From positions 29,668 through 93,667 of the forward strand of contig JAFRZE010000002.1 in the NCBI GenBank assembly GCA_017442735.1: a DNA stretch of 64,000 nt, in the 5' to 3' direction. A program made the position numbers and the translations under genes. The DNA comes from Bacillota bacterium (GTDB lineage: Bacteria; Bacillota; Clostridia; Lachnospirales; Bianqueaceae). The notes under the pieces were generated by a model. The model searched no databases. It had not been told where the DNA came from and worked only from the letters and a program-made list of their open reading frames with translations. Positions 9,351 to 17,500 of the stretch are shown piece by piece; position 1 is the stretch's first letter, and each line of letters begins with the position of its first letter.

Positions 9351-9389
9351 GGGTATACATAAGTTGTGAAAAATATACCATCTGCAGTT

Positions 9390-9442
9390 CTTTTTCATAA
9401 GCAGAATGCACATATGAAAAAGAGTGCCTGTGGCTTTTTTCG
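9390..9442 (+). promoter_or_regulatory. Leader hairpins before the permease genes
   Basis: CTTTTTCATA (9390-9399) pairs perfectly with TATGAAAAAG (9413-9422). The same GAAAAAG segment can instead pair with CTTTTTTC (9434-9441) around a GCC-TGT-GGC tip, giving a terminator-like hairpin with a U-rich 3' arm. The two folds exclude each other, as in attenuators. No experimental basis is visible, and no known riboswitch class was recognised. Confidence 0.4.
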
Positions 9443-9486
9443 TTGAGCCAATGGTATAAATCAAATCTGGAAGGAGAGGATTTTCC

Positions 9487-10437
9487 ATGAGTACTGCTGC
9501 AGTTCCGAAGAAGAAGATGTCGAAGCAGCGAAAACTGATGCTCCTCAAGGACAACATCGAGTTATATTCCCTGTTTATCCCTGCATTCGTGGTTATCGCG
9601 ATCTACTGCTATGCCCCGCTTTTCGGCTACGTGATCGCGTTCCAGGATTATATGCCGGGTTCCAGTTTCTTCGGAAGAAATATCAAATGGGTCGGATTTA
9701 AGCACTTTATCGACTTTTATCAGGGACCTTTCTTCAAACGTCTGATGGTCAACACCATCTGGCTGAGTTTCCTGAACCTGGTTTGGGGTTTCTGGGTACC
9801 GATCGTATTCGCCCTCCTTCTGAACGAAGTCAATATCATGGGATACAAGAAGTTCATCCAGACTGCATCCTATCTGCCGTACTTCATTTCGATGGTTGTT
9901 ATGTGCGGTATGTTGATTTCCTTCCTGAACCCCAATGGTCTGATCAACAAACTGATCGTCGCCCTGGGCGGCGAGGCGAAAGCCTGGAGGAACATGCCAG
10001 ACGTCTTCCCGGAGATATATGTCCTATCCAATATATGGAAAGGATTCGGATTTAACTCCATTCTGTATATCTCCGTTATCACGTCCATCGATACTTCCAT
10101 GTATGAATCAGCTCGTCTGGACGGCGCGAACCGTTTCCAGCAGGCGATCCACATCACGATCCCGAGTATCGTTCCGACCATCGCCATCATGCTGATTATG
10201 GCAGTCGGTTCCCTGCTGAACGCGAATACCGACTTCATCCTTCTGATGTATGTTCCCGCGACCTACTCAAAGGCTGATGTTATCGGTACCTACATCTACC
10301 GTCAGTTGACAGAATCTGCCGGTAAGAGCTTCAGTTTCACTACCGCTGTCGGTTTGATCCAGTCTGTCATCAACTTCCTGTTGGTCATCATTACCAACAC
10401 GATCTCCGATAAGCTGACCGGTGCCGGTCTGTTCTAA
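9487..10437 (+). CDS. Sugar ABC transporter permease (LplB/YteP type)
   Basis: This 316-residue membrane protein is the first of two permease subunits of a carbohydrate importer of the CUT1 class. After a basic N-terminus it shows six hydrophobic spans. The conserved cytoplasmic loop ARLDGANRFQQAIHITIPS near residues 214-232 is the EAA motif that docks the ATPase. AAGGAGAGGA precedes the ATG. It lies 17 bp before the second permease and behind a consensus promoter. Neither a substrate-binding protein nor an ATPase gene is adjacent; many Firmicutes supply one shared ATPase from elsewhere. The divergent fucosidase suggests a fucosylated or related oligosaccharide as substrate, which is inference. 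Confidence 0.92.
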   Translation: MSTAAVPKKKMSKQRKLMLLKDNIELYSLFIPAFVVIAIYCYAPLFGYVIAFQDYMPGSSFFGRNIKWVGFKHFIDFYQGPFFKRLMVNTIWLSFLNLVWGFWVPIVFALLLNEVNIMGYKKFIQTASYLPYFISMVVMCGMLISFLNPNGLINKLIVALGGEAKAWRNMPDVFPEIYVLSNIWKGFGFNSILYISVITSIDTSMYESARLDGANRFQQAIHITIPSIVPTIAIMLIMAVGSLLNANTDFILLMYVPATYSKADVIGTYIYRQLTESAGKSFSFTTAVGLIQSVINFLLVIITNTISDKLTGAGLF

Positions 10438-10454
10438 GGAAGGAGGAAGAAATC

Positions 10455-11369
10455 ATGGCAAAGAATCCTAACAAAATCAAAAACGGATCCATGACAGCCA
10501 CAGTCATTATCTATATTATTCTGGCTCTCCTGGCTCTGATCTGTCTGTACCCTGTGTGGTACGTCATCATCATTTCCTTCAGCCGTCCGATCGCGGCTCG
10601 TACCCTGGATGTCTTCCTGATCCCCAAAGGCTTCTATACCGGCTCCTATACGCAGCTGTTCAAAGATAACCAGATGTGGGTCACTTACGGGAATACGCTG
10701 ATCTACGCTTCGGTCTGTGTGGTCGGTATGCTGATCACCTCCGCTATGGCGGCCTATCCGCTGACTTCCCCCTATCTGTTCGCGAAGAAAGTCTGGGTCT
10801 TCTTCATCCTGATCCCGATGTACTTCAGCGGCGGTCTGATCCCTCAGTTCATCGTTATGTCCAAGCTGGGTATGTACAATACGAGATGGGCTATCCTGGT
10901 ACCTGGTGTCGTCAGTATGTGGTACATCATCCTCGTACGTACTTACTTCGCGACGATCCCTGAAGACCTTCGTGAATCCGCCAGGATCGACGGCGCGAAT
11001 AACTACCAGATTCTCCTGAACGTATATATTCCTACGTCCAAGCCGATCATGGCCGTTATCGCGATCTATACGCTGGTCGCGCAGTGGAACTCCTGGTACG
11101 CAGCTTCCATTTACCTGATCGACCAAAGTCTGCAGCCACTGCAGCTATATCTTCGTCGTAAACTGGTACTTGCAGAAAAGCTTGCTACAGAAAGTATGAA
11201 GGGCGGCGGCACCGGCGACGGTCAGCAGCAGCTGGAACTTCAGCTTCTGTCAGCTGATCAGCTGAAGTATACGATGATCGTTTTCTCCACCCTTCCCATG
11301 ATGCTTGCCTACCCCTTCGCGCAGAAGTACTTCGTCAAGGGTGTTATGGTCGGTTCTCTGAAAGGTTAA
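10455..11369 (+). CDS. Sugar ABC transporter permease (YtcP type)
   Basis: This 304-residue membrane protein is the second permease subunit of the CUT1 sugar importer. It has six predicted spans, the family segment LYPVWYVIIISFS near the N-terminus, and the EAA loop ESARIDGANNYQILLNVYIP near residues 174-193. The C-terminus ends PFAQKYFVKGVMVGSLKG, typical for this subfamily. GGAAGGAGGAAG stands before the ATG. It is co-transcribed with the preceding permease. Transcription should end at the long hairpin at 11392-11472. Confidence 0.92.
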   Translation: MAKNPNKIKNGSMTATVIIYIILALLALICLYPVWYVIIISFSRPIAARTLDVFLIPKGFYTGSYTQLFKDNQMWVTYGNTLIYASVCVVGMLITSAMAAYPLTSPYLFAKKVWVFFILIPMYFSGGLIPQFIVMSKLGMYNTRWAILVPGVVSMWYIILVRTYFATIPEDLRESARIDGANNYQILLNVYIPTSKPIMAVIAIYTLVAQWNSWYAASIYLIDQSLQPLQLYLRRKLVLAEKLATESMKGGGTGDGQQQLELQLLSADQLKYTMIVFSTLPMMLAYPFAQKYFVKGVMVGSLKG

Positions 11370-11391
11370 GAGAGTTTCAATTAATAAGATC

Positions 11392-11472
11392 GGTGGCTTC
11401 TGCCATAGTTTCGTTCACTGGTCCTCGGGCTTTGCCCTGCGGAATCGTTCACGAAACCACGCAGAAGCCACC
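11392..11472 (+). terminator. Long branched terminator after the permease genes
   Basis: The outer stem GGTGGCTTCTGC (11392-11403) pairs perfectly with GCAGAAGCCACC (11461-11472) and is followed by ATTTTCATTT. Inside it a second stem GTTTCGT/ACGAAAC and a GGGC/GCCC tip are visible, so the loop itself is structured. Confidence 0.8.
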
Positions 11473-11492
11473 ATTTTCATTTATCGAACTTC

Positions 11493-11521
11493 TTGACAAG
11501 CGAATCTAAAAAGTCTATACT
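11493..11521 (+). promoter_or_regulatory. Promoter of the SRP RNA
   Basis: TTGACA (11493-11498), a 17-bp spacer and TATACT (11516-11521) predict a start near 11528, exactly where the folded SRP RNA begins. The region 11370-11681 has no protein gene; it holds the terminator, this promoter and the RNA. Confidence 0.85.
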
Positions 11522-11528
11522 TATTATG

Positions 11529-11652
11529 CTCCGGGTAGCCCTATTCGGCACCATACAATAGGAAATTTCGAATCGTGTCAGGTCCGGAAGGAAGCAGCAC
11601 TAAGAAAACCTTTCTATGTGATATGACTTGCCGGGTAGGTGTCTATCCGGAG
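11529..11652 (+). ncRNA. ffs: Small signal recognition particle RNA (4.5S type)
   Basis: The conserved domain IV apex, GTCAGGTCCGGAAGGAAGCA (around 11577-11598), is the binding site of the protein Ffh and is diagnostic for bacterial SRP RNA. The ends pair: CTCCGGGTAG at 11529-11538 with CTATCCGGAG at 11643-11652, with one G-U pair. The RNA forms the scaffold of the particle that brings nascent membrane and secreted proteins to the membrane. Its place directly before dnaX is common in Firmicutes. At about 124 bases it is the small form without an Alu domain. Confidence 0.95.
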
Positions 11653-11681
11653 TTCTATAAATAAACTGATCGGAGGGAAGT

Positions 11682-13265
11682 ATGGCTTATCTGGCACTCT
11701 ATCGGAAACATCGTCCGAAGAACTTCGATGAGATCGTCGGGCAGCGGGCAGTGGTAACGGCTCTGCAGAATCAGGTCAAATACGGCCAGATCGGACATGC
11801 TTATCTCTTCTGTGGAACGCGTGGGACCGGTAAAACTTCCACGGCCAAGGTATTTGCCCGCGCGGTCAACTGTCTTCATCCTGTAAATGGAAATCCCTGT
11901 AATGAGTGTGAACTTTGCAGGGAAGCGGAAAGCGGTTTCAATGTCATCGAGATCGATGCCGCGTCGAACAACGGTGTGGATAATATCCGTGATCTGCGAG
12001 AAGAAGTACAGTACACCCCTTCACAGGGACGCTATAAAGTCTATATTATTGACGAAGTCCATATGCTTTCGACAGCGGCCTTCAACGCACTGCTGAAGAC
12101 TTTGGAAGAGCCCCCGGAGCACGCGATCTTCATCCTGGCGACGACAGATCCGCAGAAAGTCCTGCCTACCATCGTTTCCCGATGCCAGCGATATGATTTC
12201 AGAAGGATCACAGGGGAAGAGATCACGATGCAGCTTCGCAGGGTCGCTCAGGCGGAATCGATCGAGGCCGACGACGCGGCGCTTGCCTATATCGCGACGA
12301 TCGCGGACGGCGGTATGCGTGACGCGCTGAGCATCCTGGATCAATGTCATGCCTATTATATCGATCGGACGATCACGCTGGCCGATGTAGAAGAAGTGCT
12401 TGGCGCGGTAGATGACCGGATCTTTACGAAGATGACGGACGCGCTGATACATCAGGATGTTGCGGCACTTCTGGACGGCGTCGCGGAAGTGTTCGATACC
12501 GGGCGTGATGCGCTGCAGTTCGTGACCGGATGGAACGGATATCTCAGAAATCTTCTGGTCATGAAAGTGCTCGGAACAAGACAGGCAGGAAGTGCGCTCA
12601 GTGTTCCGGCGGATTCTATGGAGAGACTTGCCGATCAGGCAGGTCAGACAGGAAGAAACCAGATAGCCGGATGGATCGAGCAGCTGGCCAGGCTGGAGAT
12701 GCAGCTGAAAACAGCCAGCAGCCGGCGGATTTTGATCGAAGTGGCGGTCATACGGCTGGGATCCGGGACCTATCAGGAAGAAACAGCTCCGGCCATGAGC
12801 TTTAGTGCCAGACCGATGCAGAAGGCCATACCGGCAAAGCCGGCGGCGGTGCCGGGGGTGAAGCCGGCAGAGAAGCCAGCCACTATGACAAAGGCAGCTC
12901 CTCACCAGATGGCTCAGCCGGTTTCCGGCAGCAGGCAGGCTTCCGGAAATGCGGATGTGCAGAAATTTGTCGATGCCTGGCCCAGATTACAGGATGAGCT
13001 GCTTCGCCGCAGCCCGAATCTGATGGCACTGAAGCATTCTCAGATGAAAGCGGGCGACGGACCGGCTGAACTGATCCTTACAGCCAACATGCCCGTTTAC
13101 TACAATCAGATCGAAGCGCATAAAGAAGAGATCGCCTCGTTTATTCTGGAAAAAACAGGCACGCCCTATATGCTGCGGGTGATGAAATCCGATCAGCCCT
13201 CAGGCATGAGTTGGGGAAAAGAAGAGTTTACTCGTCATATTCATGGTGACGTTAATTTCAAATAA
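11682..13265 (+). CDS. dnaX: DNA polymerase III subunit gamma/tau
   Basis: This 527-residue protein is the ATPase subunit of the clamp loader of the replicative polymerase. It begins with the family signature [17 protein letters not shown]. The Walker A motif GTRGTGKTS follows, then a zinc site with Cys residues around CNECELC and the Walker B-like IIDEVHMLS. The three AAA+ and collar domains occupy about residues 1-370. A Pro/Ala-rich linker follows, and a tau-like C-terminal domain ends the protein. GGAGGGAAGT precedes the ATG. No obvious slippery frameshift site for a separate gamma form was noticed. It forms an operon with ybaB and recR, a standard arrangement. Confidence 0.97.
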   Translation: MAYLALYRKHRPKNFDEIVGQRAVVTALQNQVKYGQIGHAYLFCGTRGTGKTSTAKVFARAVNCLHPVNGNPCNECELCREAESGFNVIEIDAASNNGVDNIRDLREEVQYTPSQGRYKVYIIDEVHMLSTAAFNALLKTLEEPPEHAIFILATTDPQKVLPTIVSRCQRYDFRRITGEEITMQLRRVAQAESIEADDAALAYIATIADGGMRDALSILDQCHAYYIDRTITLADVEEVLGAVDDRIFTKMTDALIHQDVAALLDGVAEVFDTGRDALQFVTGWNGYLRNLLVMKVLGTRQAGSALSVPADSMERLADQAGQTGRNQIAGWIEQLARLEMQLKTASSRRILIEVAVIRLGSGTYQEETAPAMSFSARPMQKAIPAKPAAVPGVKPAEKPATMTKAAPHQMAQPVSGSRQASGNADVQKFVDAWPRLQDELLRRSPNLMALKHSQMKAGDGPAELILTANMPVYYNQIEAHKEEIASFILEKTGTPYMLRVMKSDQPSGMSWGKEEFTRHIHGDVNFK

Positions 13266-13287
13266 AACAGATCAAGGAGAAAAAGAA

Positions 13288-13641
13288 ATGGCAAAACGCG
13301 GAGGCGGATTCCAGGGAATGCCCGGAAACATGCAGAATATCATGAAACAGGCTCAGCGTCTTCAGAGACAGATGGAAGAAGCGCAGAAAGAACTGGAAAC
13401 CATGGAATTTGAAGGCACTTCCGGCGGGGGAGTGGTGAAGATCACGGTTACCGGTCAGAAACAGGTCACAAAGGTCGAGCTTCAGCCTGAAGCGGTGGAT
13501 CCGGATGATATCGAGATGCTGCAGGACCTGATCCTTACCGCGACCAATGAAGCCCTGAAGAAGGTCGATGAATACTCCGAACAGAAACTGGGCGGCGGAT
13601 CCGGTCTGGGCGGTGGTATGCGGATCCCGGGGATGTTCTGA
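13288..13641 (+). CDS. YbaB/EbfC nucleoid-associated protein
   Basis: This 117-residue protein belongs to the YbaB/EbfC family of small dimeric DNA-binding proteins. Residues 10-45 show the family's long helix with [20 protein letters not shown]. Next come the core [16 protein letters not shown] and a C-terminal helix, ending in a Gly/Met-rich tail. I chose ATG 13288 because AAGGAGAAAAAG lies in front of it. The family is nearly always found between dnaX and recR, as here, and is thought to help in recombination or DNA repair. Its stop overlaps the recR start by one base (TGATG), which suggests translational coupling. Confidence 0.95.
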   Translation: MAKRGGGFQGMPGNMQNIMKQAQRLQRQMEEAQKELETMEFEGTSGGGVVKITVTGQKQVTKVELQPEAVDPDDIEMLQDLILTATNEALKKVDEYSEQKLGGGSGLGGGMRIPGMF

Positions 13642-14240
13642 TGGATGAGTTTTCCAGCCCGGTCATGAATCTGATCGGGGAGCTTTCAAGACTTCCCGGT
13701 ATTGGCAGAAAAAGCGCGCAGCGCCTGGCGCTTCATATGATCCGGATGCCTAAGGAGCAGACCAGAGCTCTGGCGGACGCGATCATCGAAGCAAGGGAAA
13801 AGGTCCGGTACTGCAGTAGGTGCTGTGGCCTTTCGGACGGTGAACTATGTGCGATCTGCGCGGATCCCGCGCGTGATCATTCCACGATCATGGTTGTGGA
13901 GGAGGATCGTGATAAAGCGGCCTATGAACGCACCCGCCAGTATAAAGGGGTCTATCATATCCTGCAGGGGGTCATCTCTCCGCTGGGAGGCGTAGGACCG
14001 GATGATCTGAGAATGCGGGAGCTGATGCTGCGTCTTTCTGATGATAAAGTAAAGGAAGTCATCATCGCCACGAACCCTACCGTAGAGGGTGAGACGACAG
14101 CCATGTATTTATCAAGACTTATTAAGCCTCTCGGCATTAAGGTAACGCGTATCGCGAATGGTGTTCCGGTAGGCGGTGATCTGGAATACGTCGATGAAGT
14201 GACGCTGACCCGTGCTCTGGAAGGCCGGACAGCACTATAA
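13641..14240 (+). CDS. recR: Recombination mediator protein RecR
   Basis: This 199-residue protein has the full length of the RecR family, which with RecF and RecO loads RecA at gaps in DNA. In order there are a helix-hairpin-helix segment LSRLPGIGRKSAQRLALH (about residues 12-29), a four-cysteine zinc finger with CSRCCGLSDGELCAIC near residues 58-73, and a Toprim domain with the VVEEDRD segment and the NPTVEGETTAMYL motif. A final Walker-like GVPVGGDLEYVD completes it. It is the last gene of the dnaX operon. Confidence 0.97.
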   Translation: MDEFSSPVMNLIGELSRLPGIGRKSAQRLALHMIRMPKEQTRALADAIIEAREKVRYCSRCCGLSDGELCAICADPARDHSTIMVVEEDRDKAAYERTRQYKGVYHILQGVISPLGGVGPDDLRMRELMLRLSDDKVKEVIIATNPTVEGETTAMYLSRLIKPLGIKVTRIANGVPVGGDLEYVDEVTLTRALEGRTAL

Positions 14241-14247
14241 GAAATAG

Positions 14248-14276
14248 TGGAAAATACCTTGGAAAAGTGATACAAT
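14248..14276 (+). promoter_or_regulatory. Promoter of the triple-adaptor ABC operon
   Basis: TGGAAA (14248-14253), a 17-bp spacer and TACAAT (14271-14276) lie just after recR. A T-run at about 14298-14303, after a weak GGGGTATT arm, could also serve to end recR transcription; this part is uncertain. Confidence 0.6.
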
Positions 14277-14337
14277 ATCCTTATTCTGGGGTATTCTTTT
14301 TTTGCGCAGAAAAAACGCGTTCAGCGAGGCAATATAT

Positions 14338-15444
14338 ATGAAAATGACCAATCAGCATCCGCTGGGAAAGAGATCAGTCAGATGGCTCGTTCTGATCATG
14401 ATCATCGCGCTTTCCCTGACCGGCTGCGGCATCCTCCCGAAGGAGGAAGAACTGCCCACCGCGCCGGTCCTGGCCGAAGGACAGGTGGATGAGTATGTCC
14501 TGACGCCGGTATTCCGGTCCGATATCGAAGTCGGCAGCAATATCCGCTGCACCTATATCCCCTCCGAGGAAGAAAGACTGAGTTTTCCGGTGGGCGGGGA
14601 GACGATTTCGCATGTCTATGTATCGCTGGGAGATCATGTCATGCCCGGAGACCTGCTGATGGAACTGGATGTATCTTCGTTTGAGGATGAGATCCGGCAG
14701 CAGAAGAATGATATGGACAGCATCAGTCTTGAACTGTATCACCTCTCTGCTTCCTGGGATCTTGAACTGGAAGCGGCGCAGATGCAGGATGAATGGAATG
14801 CCTCGCACGGATCAGCGTCAGACAGGGTCAGTTCTGTCAACAGCCAGTACGGCGCCAGGCAATCGCTCCTGTACAGTGAATATGAAGTTGCGAGCCTGAG
14901 GCTGGAAGAACTTGAAAAACAAAAAGCGAAACGTCAGATCTATGCTTCGATCGAAGGGAACGTAACTTCGATCTACAGCTTTGAAGACGGTGAAAGATCG
15001 GTGAAGAACCGGACAGTGGTCATCGTCACGAACATGGAAGCGGCACTTTTTGAGGTCTACTCCGGCAACAGCGATCTGATCCGGACCGGAGAGGAGTATA
15101 TGCTGGTCTGCAATGACCAGACGTATCCCGTGATCGCCAGAGCAGCCAGCGAGCTGGATGTCACGAATGTCAAAGAAGGCAAGCTATATTTCCAAATGGA
15201 AATGCCCGATCCGGAGCTTTCCCAGGGTGATACAGGCATCGTAAGGATCACGACAGCGGAGAAGCAAGGTGCTTTGTGCGTCGTGACCAGCGCGATCCAG
15301 GATCTGGGAGGCCAGACAGTCGTATATATTGTTGATGAAGAAGGTCTGAGACAGATACAGCCGGTGACGATCGGCATTTCCAATGATAAACTCACGGAGA
15401 TCCTTGAGGGCCTTTCCGAAGGGGATTCCGTGATCCTGAAATGA
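14338..15444 (+). CDS. HlyD-like adaptor lipoprotein 1
   Basis: This 368-residue protein has a lipoprotein signal peptide with LSLTGCG, so Cys30 should be lipidated and the protein held outside the membrane. It shows the membrane-fusion adaptor pattern. The first half-motif of a lipoyl-like domain (HVYVSLGDHVMPGDLLMELD) is followed by a helical hairpin of about 80 residues and then the second lipoyl half near IYASIEGNVTSIYSF. A beta-barrel and a membrane-proximal domain ending VTIGISNDKLTEILEGLSEGD follow. The start at 14338 fits GCGAGG eight bases upstream; an upstream TTG at 14302 is less likely. It is the first gene of an operon with two more adaptors, an FtsX-type permease and two ATPases. 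Confidence 0.88.
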   Translation: MKMTNQHPLGKRSVRWLVLIMIIALSLTGCGILPKEEELPTAPVLAEGQVDEYVLTPVFRSDIEVGSNIRCTYIPSEEERLSFPVGGETISHVYVSLGDHVMPGDLLMELDVSSFEDEIRQQKNDMDSISLELYHLSASWDLELEAAQMQDEWNASHGSASDRVSSVNSQYGARQSLLYSEYEVASLRLEELEKQKAKRQIYASIEGNVTSIYSFEDGERSVKNRTVVIVTNMEAALFEVYSGNSDLIRTGEEYMLVCNDQTYPVIARAASELDVTNVKEGKLYFQMEMPDPELSQGDTGIVRITTAEKQGALCVVTSAIQDLGGQTVVYIVDEEGLRQIQPVTIGISNDKLTEILEGLSEGDSVILK

Positions 15445-15457
15445 GTAAAGGAGAAAC

Positions 15458-17500
15458 ATGAAAAGCAGGATACAAAAGATCCTATGCCTTTGTCTGTCAG
15501 CCCTGATGCTGCTCTCTTTACTCACGGGATGCATCGAAACGGGAGATGGAGAGCAAGGCAGTACGGTGCCTGTGCTGAAAGAACCTACGACGACACAGGC
15601 CGGCACCATCAAGGTGGAAATGAGAGAGCTGCTGTCCGCGGAATACCTGGATGTTATGGCGGTCCCGGTTTCACAGAAGCTCTATCTTTCCATGGGCGGA
15701 ACGATCAAAAGTGTTTTGGTCGGCGTAGGGGATCTGGTGGAAGAAGGCCAGCTTTTGATGGTACTGGATCAGAAGACCCTGGAAGATGGGATCGAGTCCA
15801 AACGGGCGCAGTACAGCGCACTTTCCTCCCAGTACTACTACGATGAGGTGGCGGGAGAATACGCGGTGAAAGCGGCTTCCAACCGTCAGGCGAAAGCAGC
15901 GGAAGACAAGAAAAAATCGGAAGAGAACCTGAAAAAGGCGGAAGAAAACAAAACCGCGGCGGAAAGCGTATTGGCGGAAGCCAGGAAAGCCGAAAGTGAA
16001 CGGCAGGCCAAAGCAGCGGAAGCAGCGGCGGAAAGTGCTGAGATCGAAAAAAGTATCGCGGATCAGGAAGCCGCTTATGACGCGGCAGTCAAAACGAGTG
16101 AAGCGGCTGTCACCGCCACAAAGAACACGCTGACCGCGGCAGAAAGCGAACTGACCGCGTCGGAAGAAGCGCTGGCCGCAGCCAAAGCGGATGTTCCGGT
16201 GAAAGAAGCTGCTCTCACAAAGGCTGAGGAAGAGCTGGAAAAGGCGAAAACCGATTATGACAATTGGATCGCGAACCATCAGCCGGCAGACAGCCAGCCG
16301 CCAGAAGACAGTCAGCCACCGGAAGACAGTGAACAACCGGAAAACAGTCAGACCCCGGAGGACAGCCAAATCCCGGAGAACAGCGGTGAAGGATCCAGTG
16401 AACCGACGGATGAAACGAGTTCTGAACCCGGCACGGAACCGGGAACTGAGAATGATGAAGAAAGCAAGCTGAAGGAAGAACTGAAAAAGAAAGAAGCCGC
16501 TTTCGAAAAAGCGAAAAATGAACTGGATGCCGCCAATGCTGCGGTCACTTCCGCTGAAGAGCGGGAAGAAGCGGCAAAGACCGCGTTGGCGGAGGCAAAA
16601 GAAAACTTAGCTTTAGCAGAAGCGGATCATCAGAAGGCTGTGCTGGAACAGGAAAACGGGCTGGAATTGCTAGCGGTACAGAAGGAACTGGTCGCGAAAG
16701 AAAAAGAAACACGGGAAGCGGCCGATCAGGCCGCGGCTGAGCAGGCGGCCGCACAGATCAAAGCGCTGGAAGAAGCGCTGGCGGCAGCAGAAAAACTGAT
16801 CGAGACAGAACAGAAGAATATCGAAAGCGCGGCGCATGAGATCGAGATGAGTGATATCGAACTCAGGCAGGCGCAGCTTTCTCTCTCCCAGGCGGAAGAA
16901 GACCACTGGCAGACACTTTCACAGATAGGTACCGAGATCGAACTGATGGAAGCGAAACTCGGACAGAATGAACTGAAAGCGCCTTTTGCCGGCCGGATCG
17001 TACAGGTGTGCTTCTATCAGGGGCAATACGCCGGAGAATACGAAACGCTGATCATTCTGGCGGATGAGTCCAAACTTCGTCTGAAGGGACCTGCGTTCAA
17101 CAACAGTTCCATGCAGAGCTTTACAAAAATCGATGTTCAGATCGACGGTCAGACCCTGGATGTCGATTATGTTCCCTATGAAAATGATGAATATATCAAG
17201 AAGACCATGAACGGGGAAAGTCTGCCGACATGGTTTGAATTTCCCGGCGATGAAGACGGAACACAGCATCATATCACCTATGGGATGACCGGCACGGTGC
17301 GGCTCTACCGCGGATATAAGGCGAACACGCTGGTGGTACCAAGGGGCTGTGTCTCTTCCGATGAATATGGCGCCTACGTATATCTCGACCAGGATGGCCA
17401 GCGAACCAAGACATACATTACGCTCGGCTTAGAGACAACGACTTATTACGAAGTCCTGGAAGGTTTGAAGGAAGGAGATATGCTGTATGACGCGGATTAA
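15458..17500 (+). CDS. HlyD-like adaptor lipoprotein 2 with long coiled coil
   Basis: This 680-residue protein is much longer than ordinary adaptors (about 350-450). It has a lipobox LLTGC with Cys25. The first lipoyl half is GTIKSVLVGVGDLVEEGQLL near residues 80-100. A very long Ala/Glu/Lys-rich coiled coil covers about residues 110-505. It is interrupted near residues 268-337 by a Pro/Glu/Ser-rich low-complexity stretch of PEDSQP-like units, exactly where the hairpin should turn. The second lipoyl half, LKAPFAGRIVQVCFYQGQYA, starts near residue 505 and leads into a beta-barrel and a terminal domain. It overlaps the next adaptor gene by 14 bp. With no outer membrane, the hairpin presumably reaches into or through the cell wall. 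Confidence 0.88.
   Translation: MKSRIQKILCLCLSALMLLSLLTGCIETGDGEQGSTVPVLKEPTTTQAGTIKVEMRELLSAEYLDVMAVPVSQKLYLSMGGTIKSVLVGVGDLVEEGQLLMVLDQKTLEDGIESKRAQYSALSSQYYYDEVAGEYAVKAASNRQAKAAEDKKKSEENLKKAEENKTAAESVLAEARKAESERQAKAAEAAAESAEIEKSIADQEAAYDAAVKTSEAAVTATKNTLTAAESELTASEEALAAAKADVPVKEAALTKAEEELEKAKTDYDNWIANHQPADSQPPEDSQPPEDSEQPENSQTPEDSQIPENSGEGSSEPTDETSSEPGTEPGTENDEESKLKEELKKKEAAFEKAKNELDAANAAVTSAEEREEAAKTALAEAKENLALAEADHQKAVLEQENGLELLAVQKELVAKEKETREAADQAAAEQAAAQIKALEEALAAAEKLIETEQKNIESAAHEIEMSDIELRQAQLSLSQAEEDHWQTLSQIGTEIELMEAKLGQNELKAPFAGRIVQVCFYQGQYAGEYETLIILADESKLRLKGPAFNNSSMQSFTKIDVQIDGQTLDVDYVPYENDEYIKKTMNGESLPTWFEFPGDEDGTQHHITYGMTGTVRLYRGYKANTLVVPRGCVSSDEYGAYVYLDQDGQRTKTYITLGLETTTYYEVLEGLKEGDMLYDAD

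Noticed and set aside
11682..13265. Programmed frameshift in dnaX giving a gamma form
   Set aside because: No run of A with a following stem was noticed at the usual place, and one frame covers the full tau-like length.
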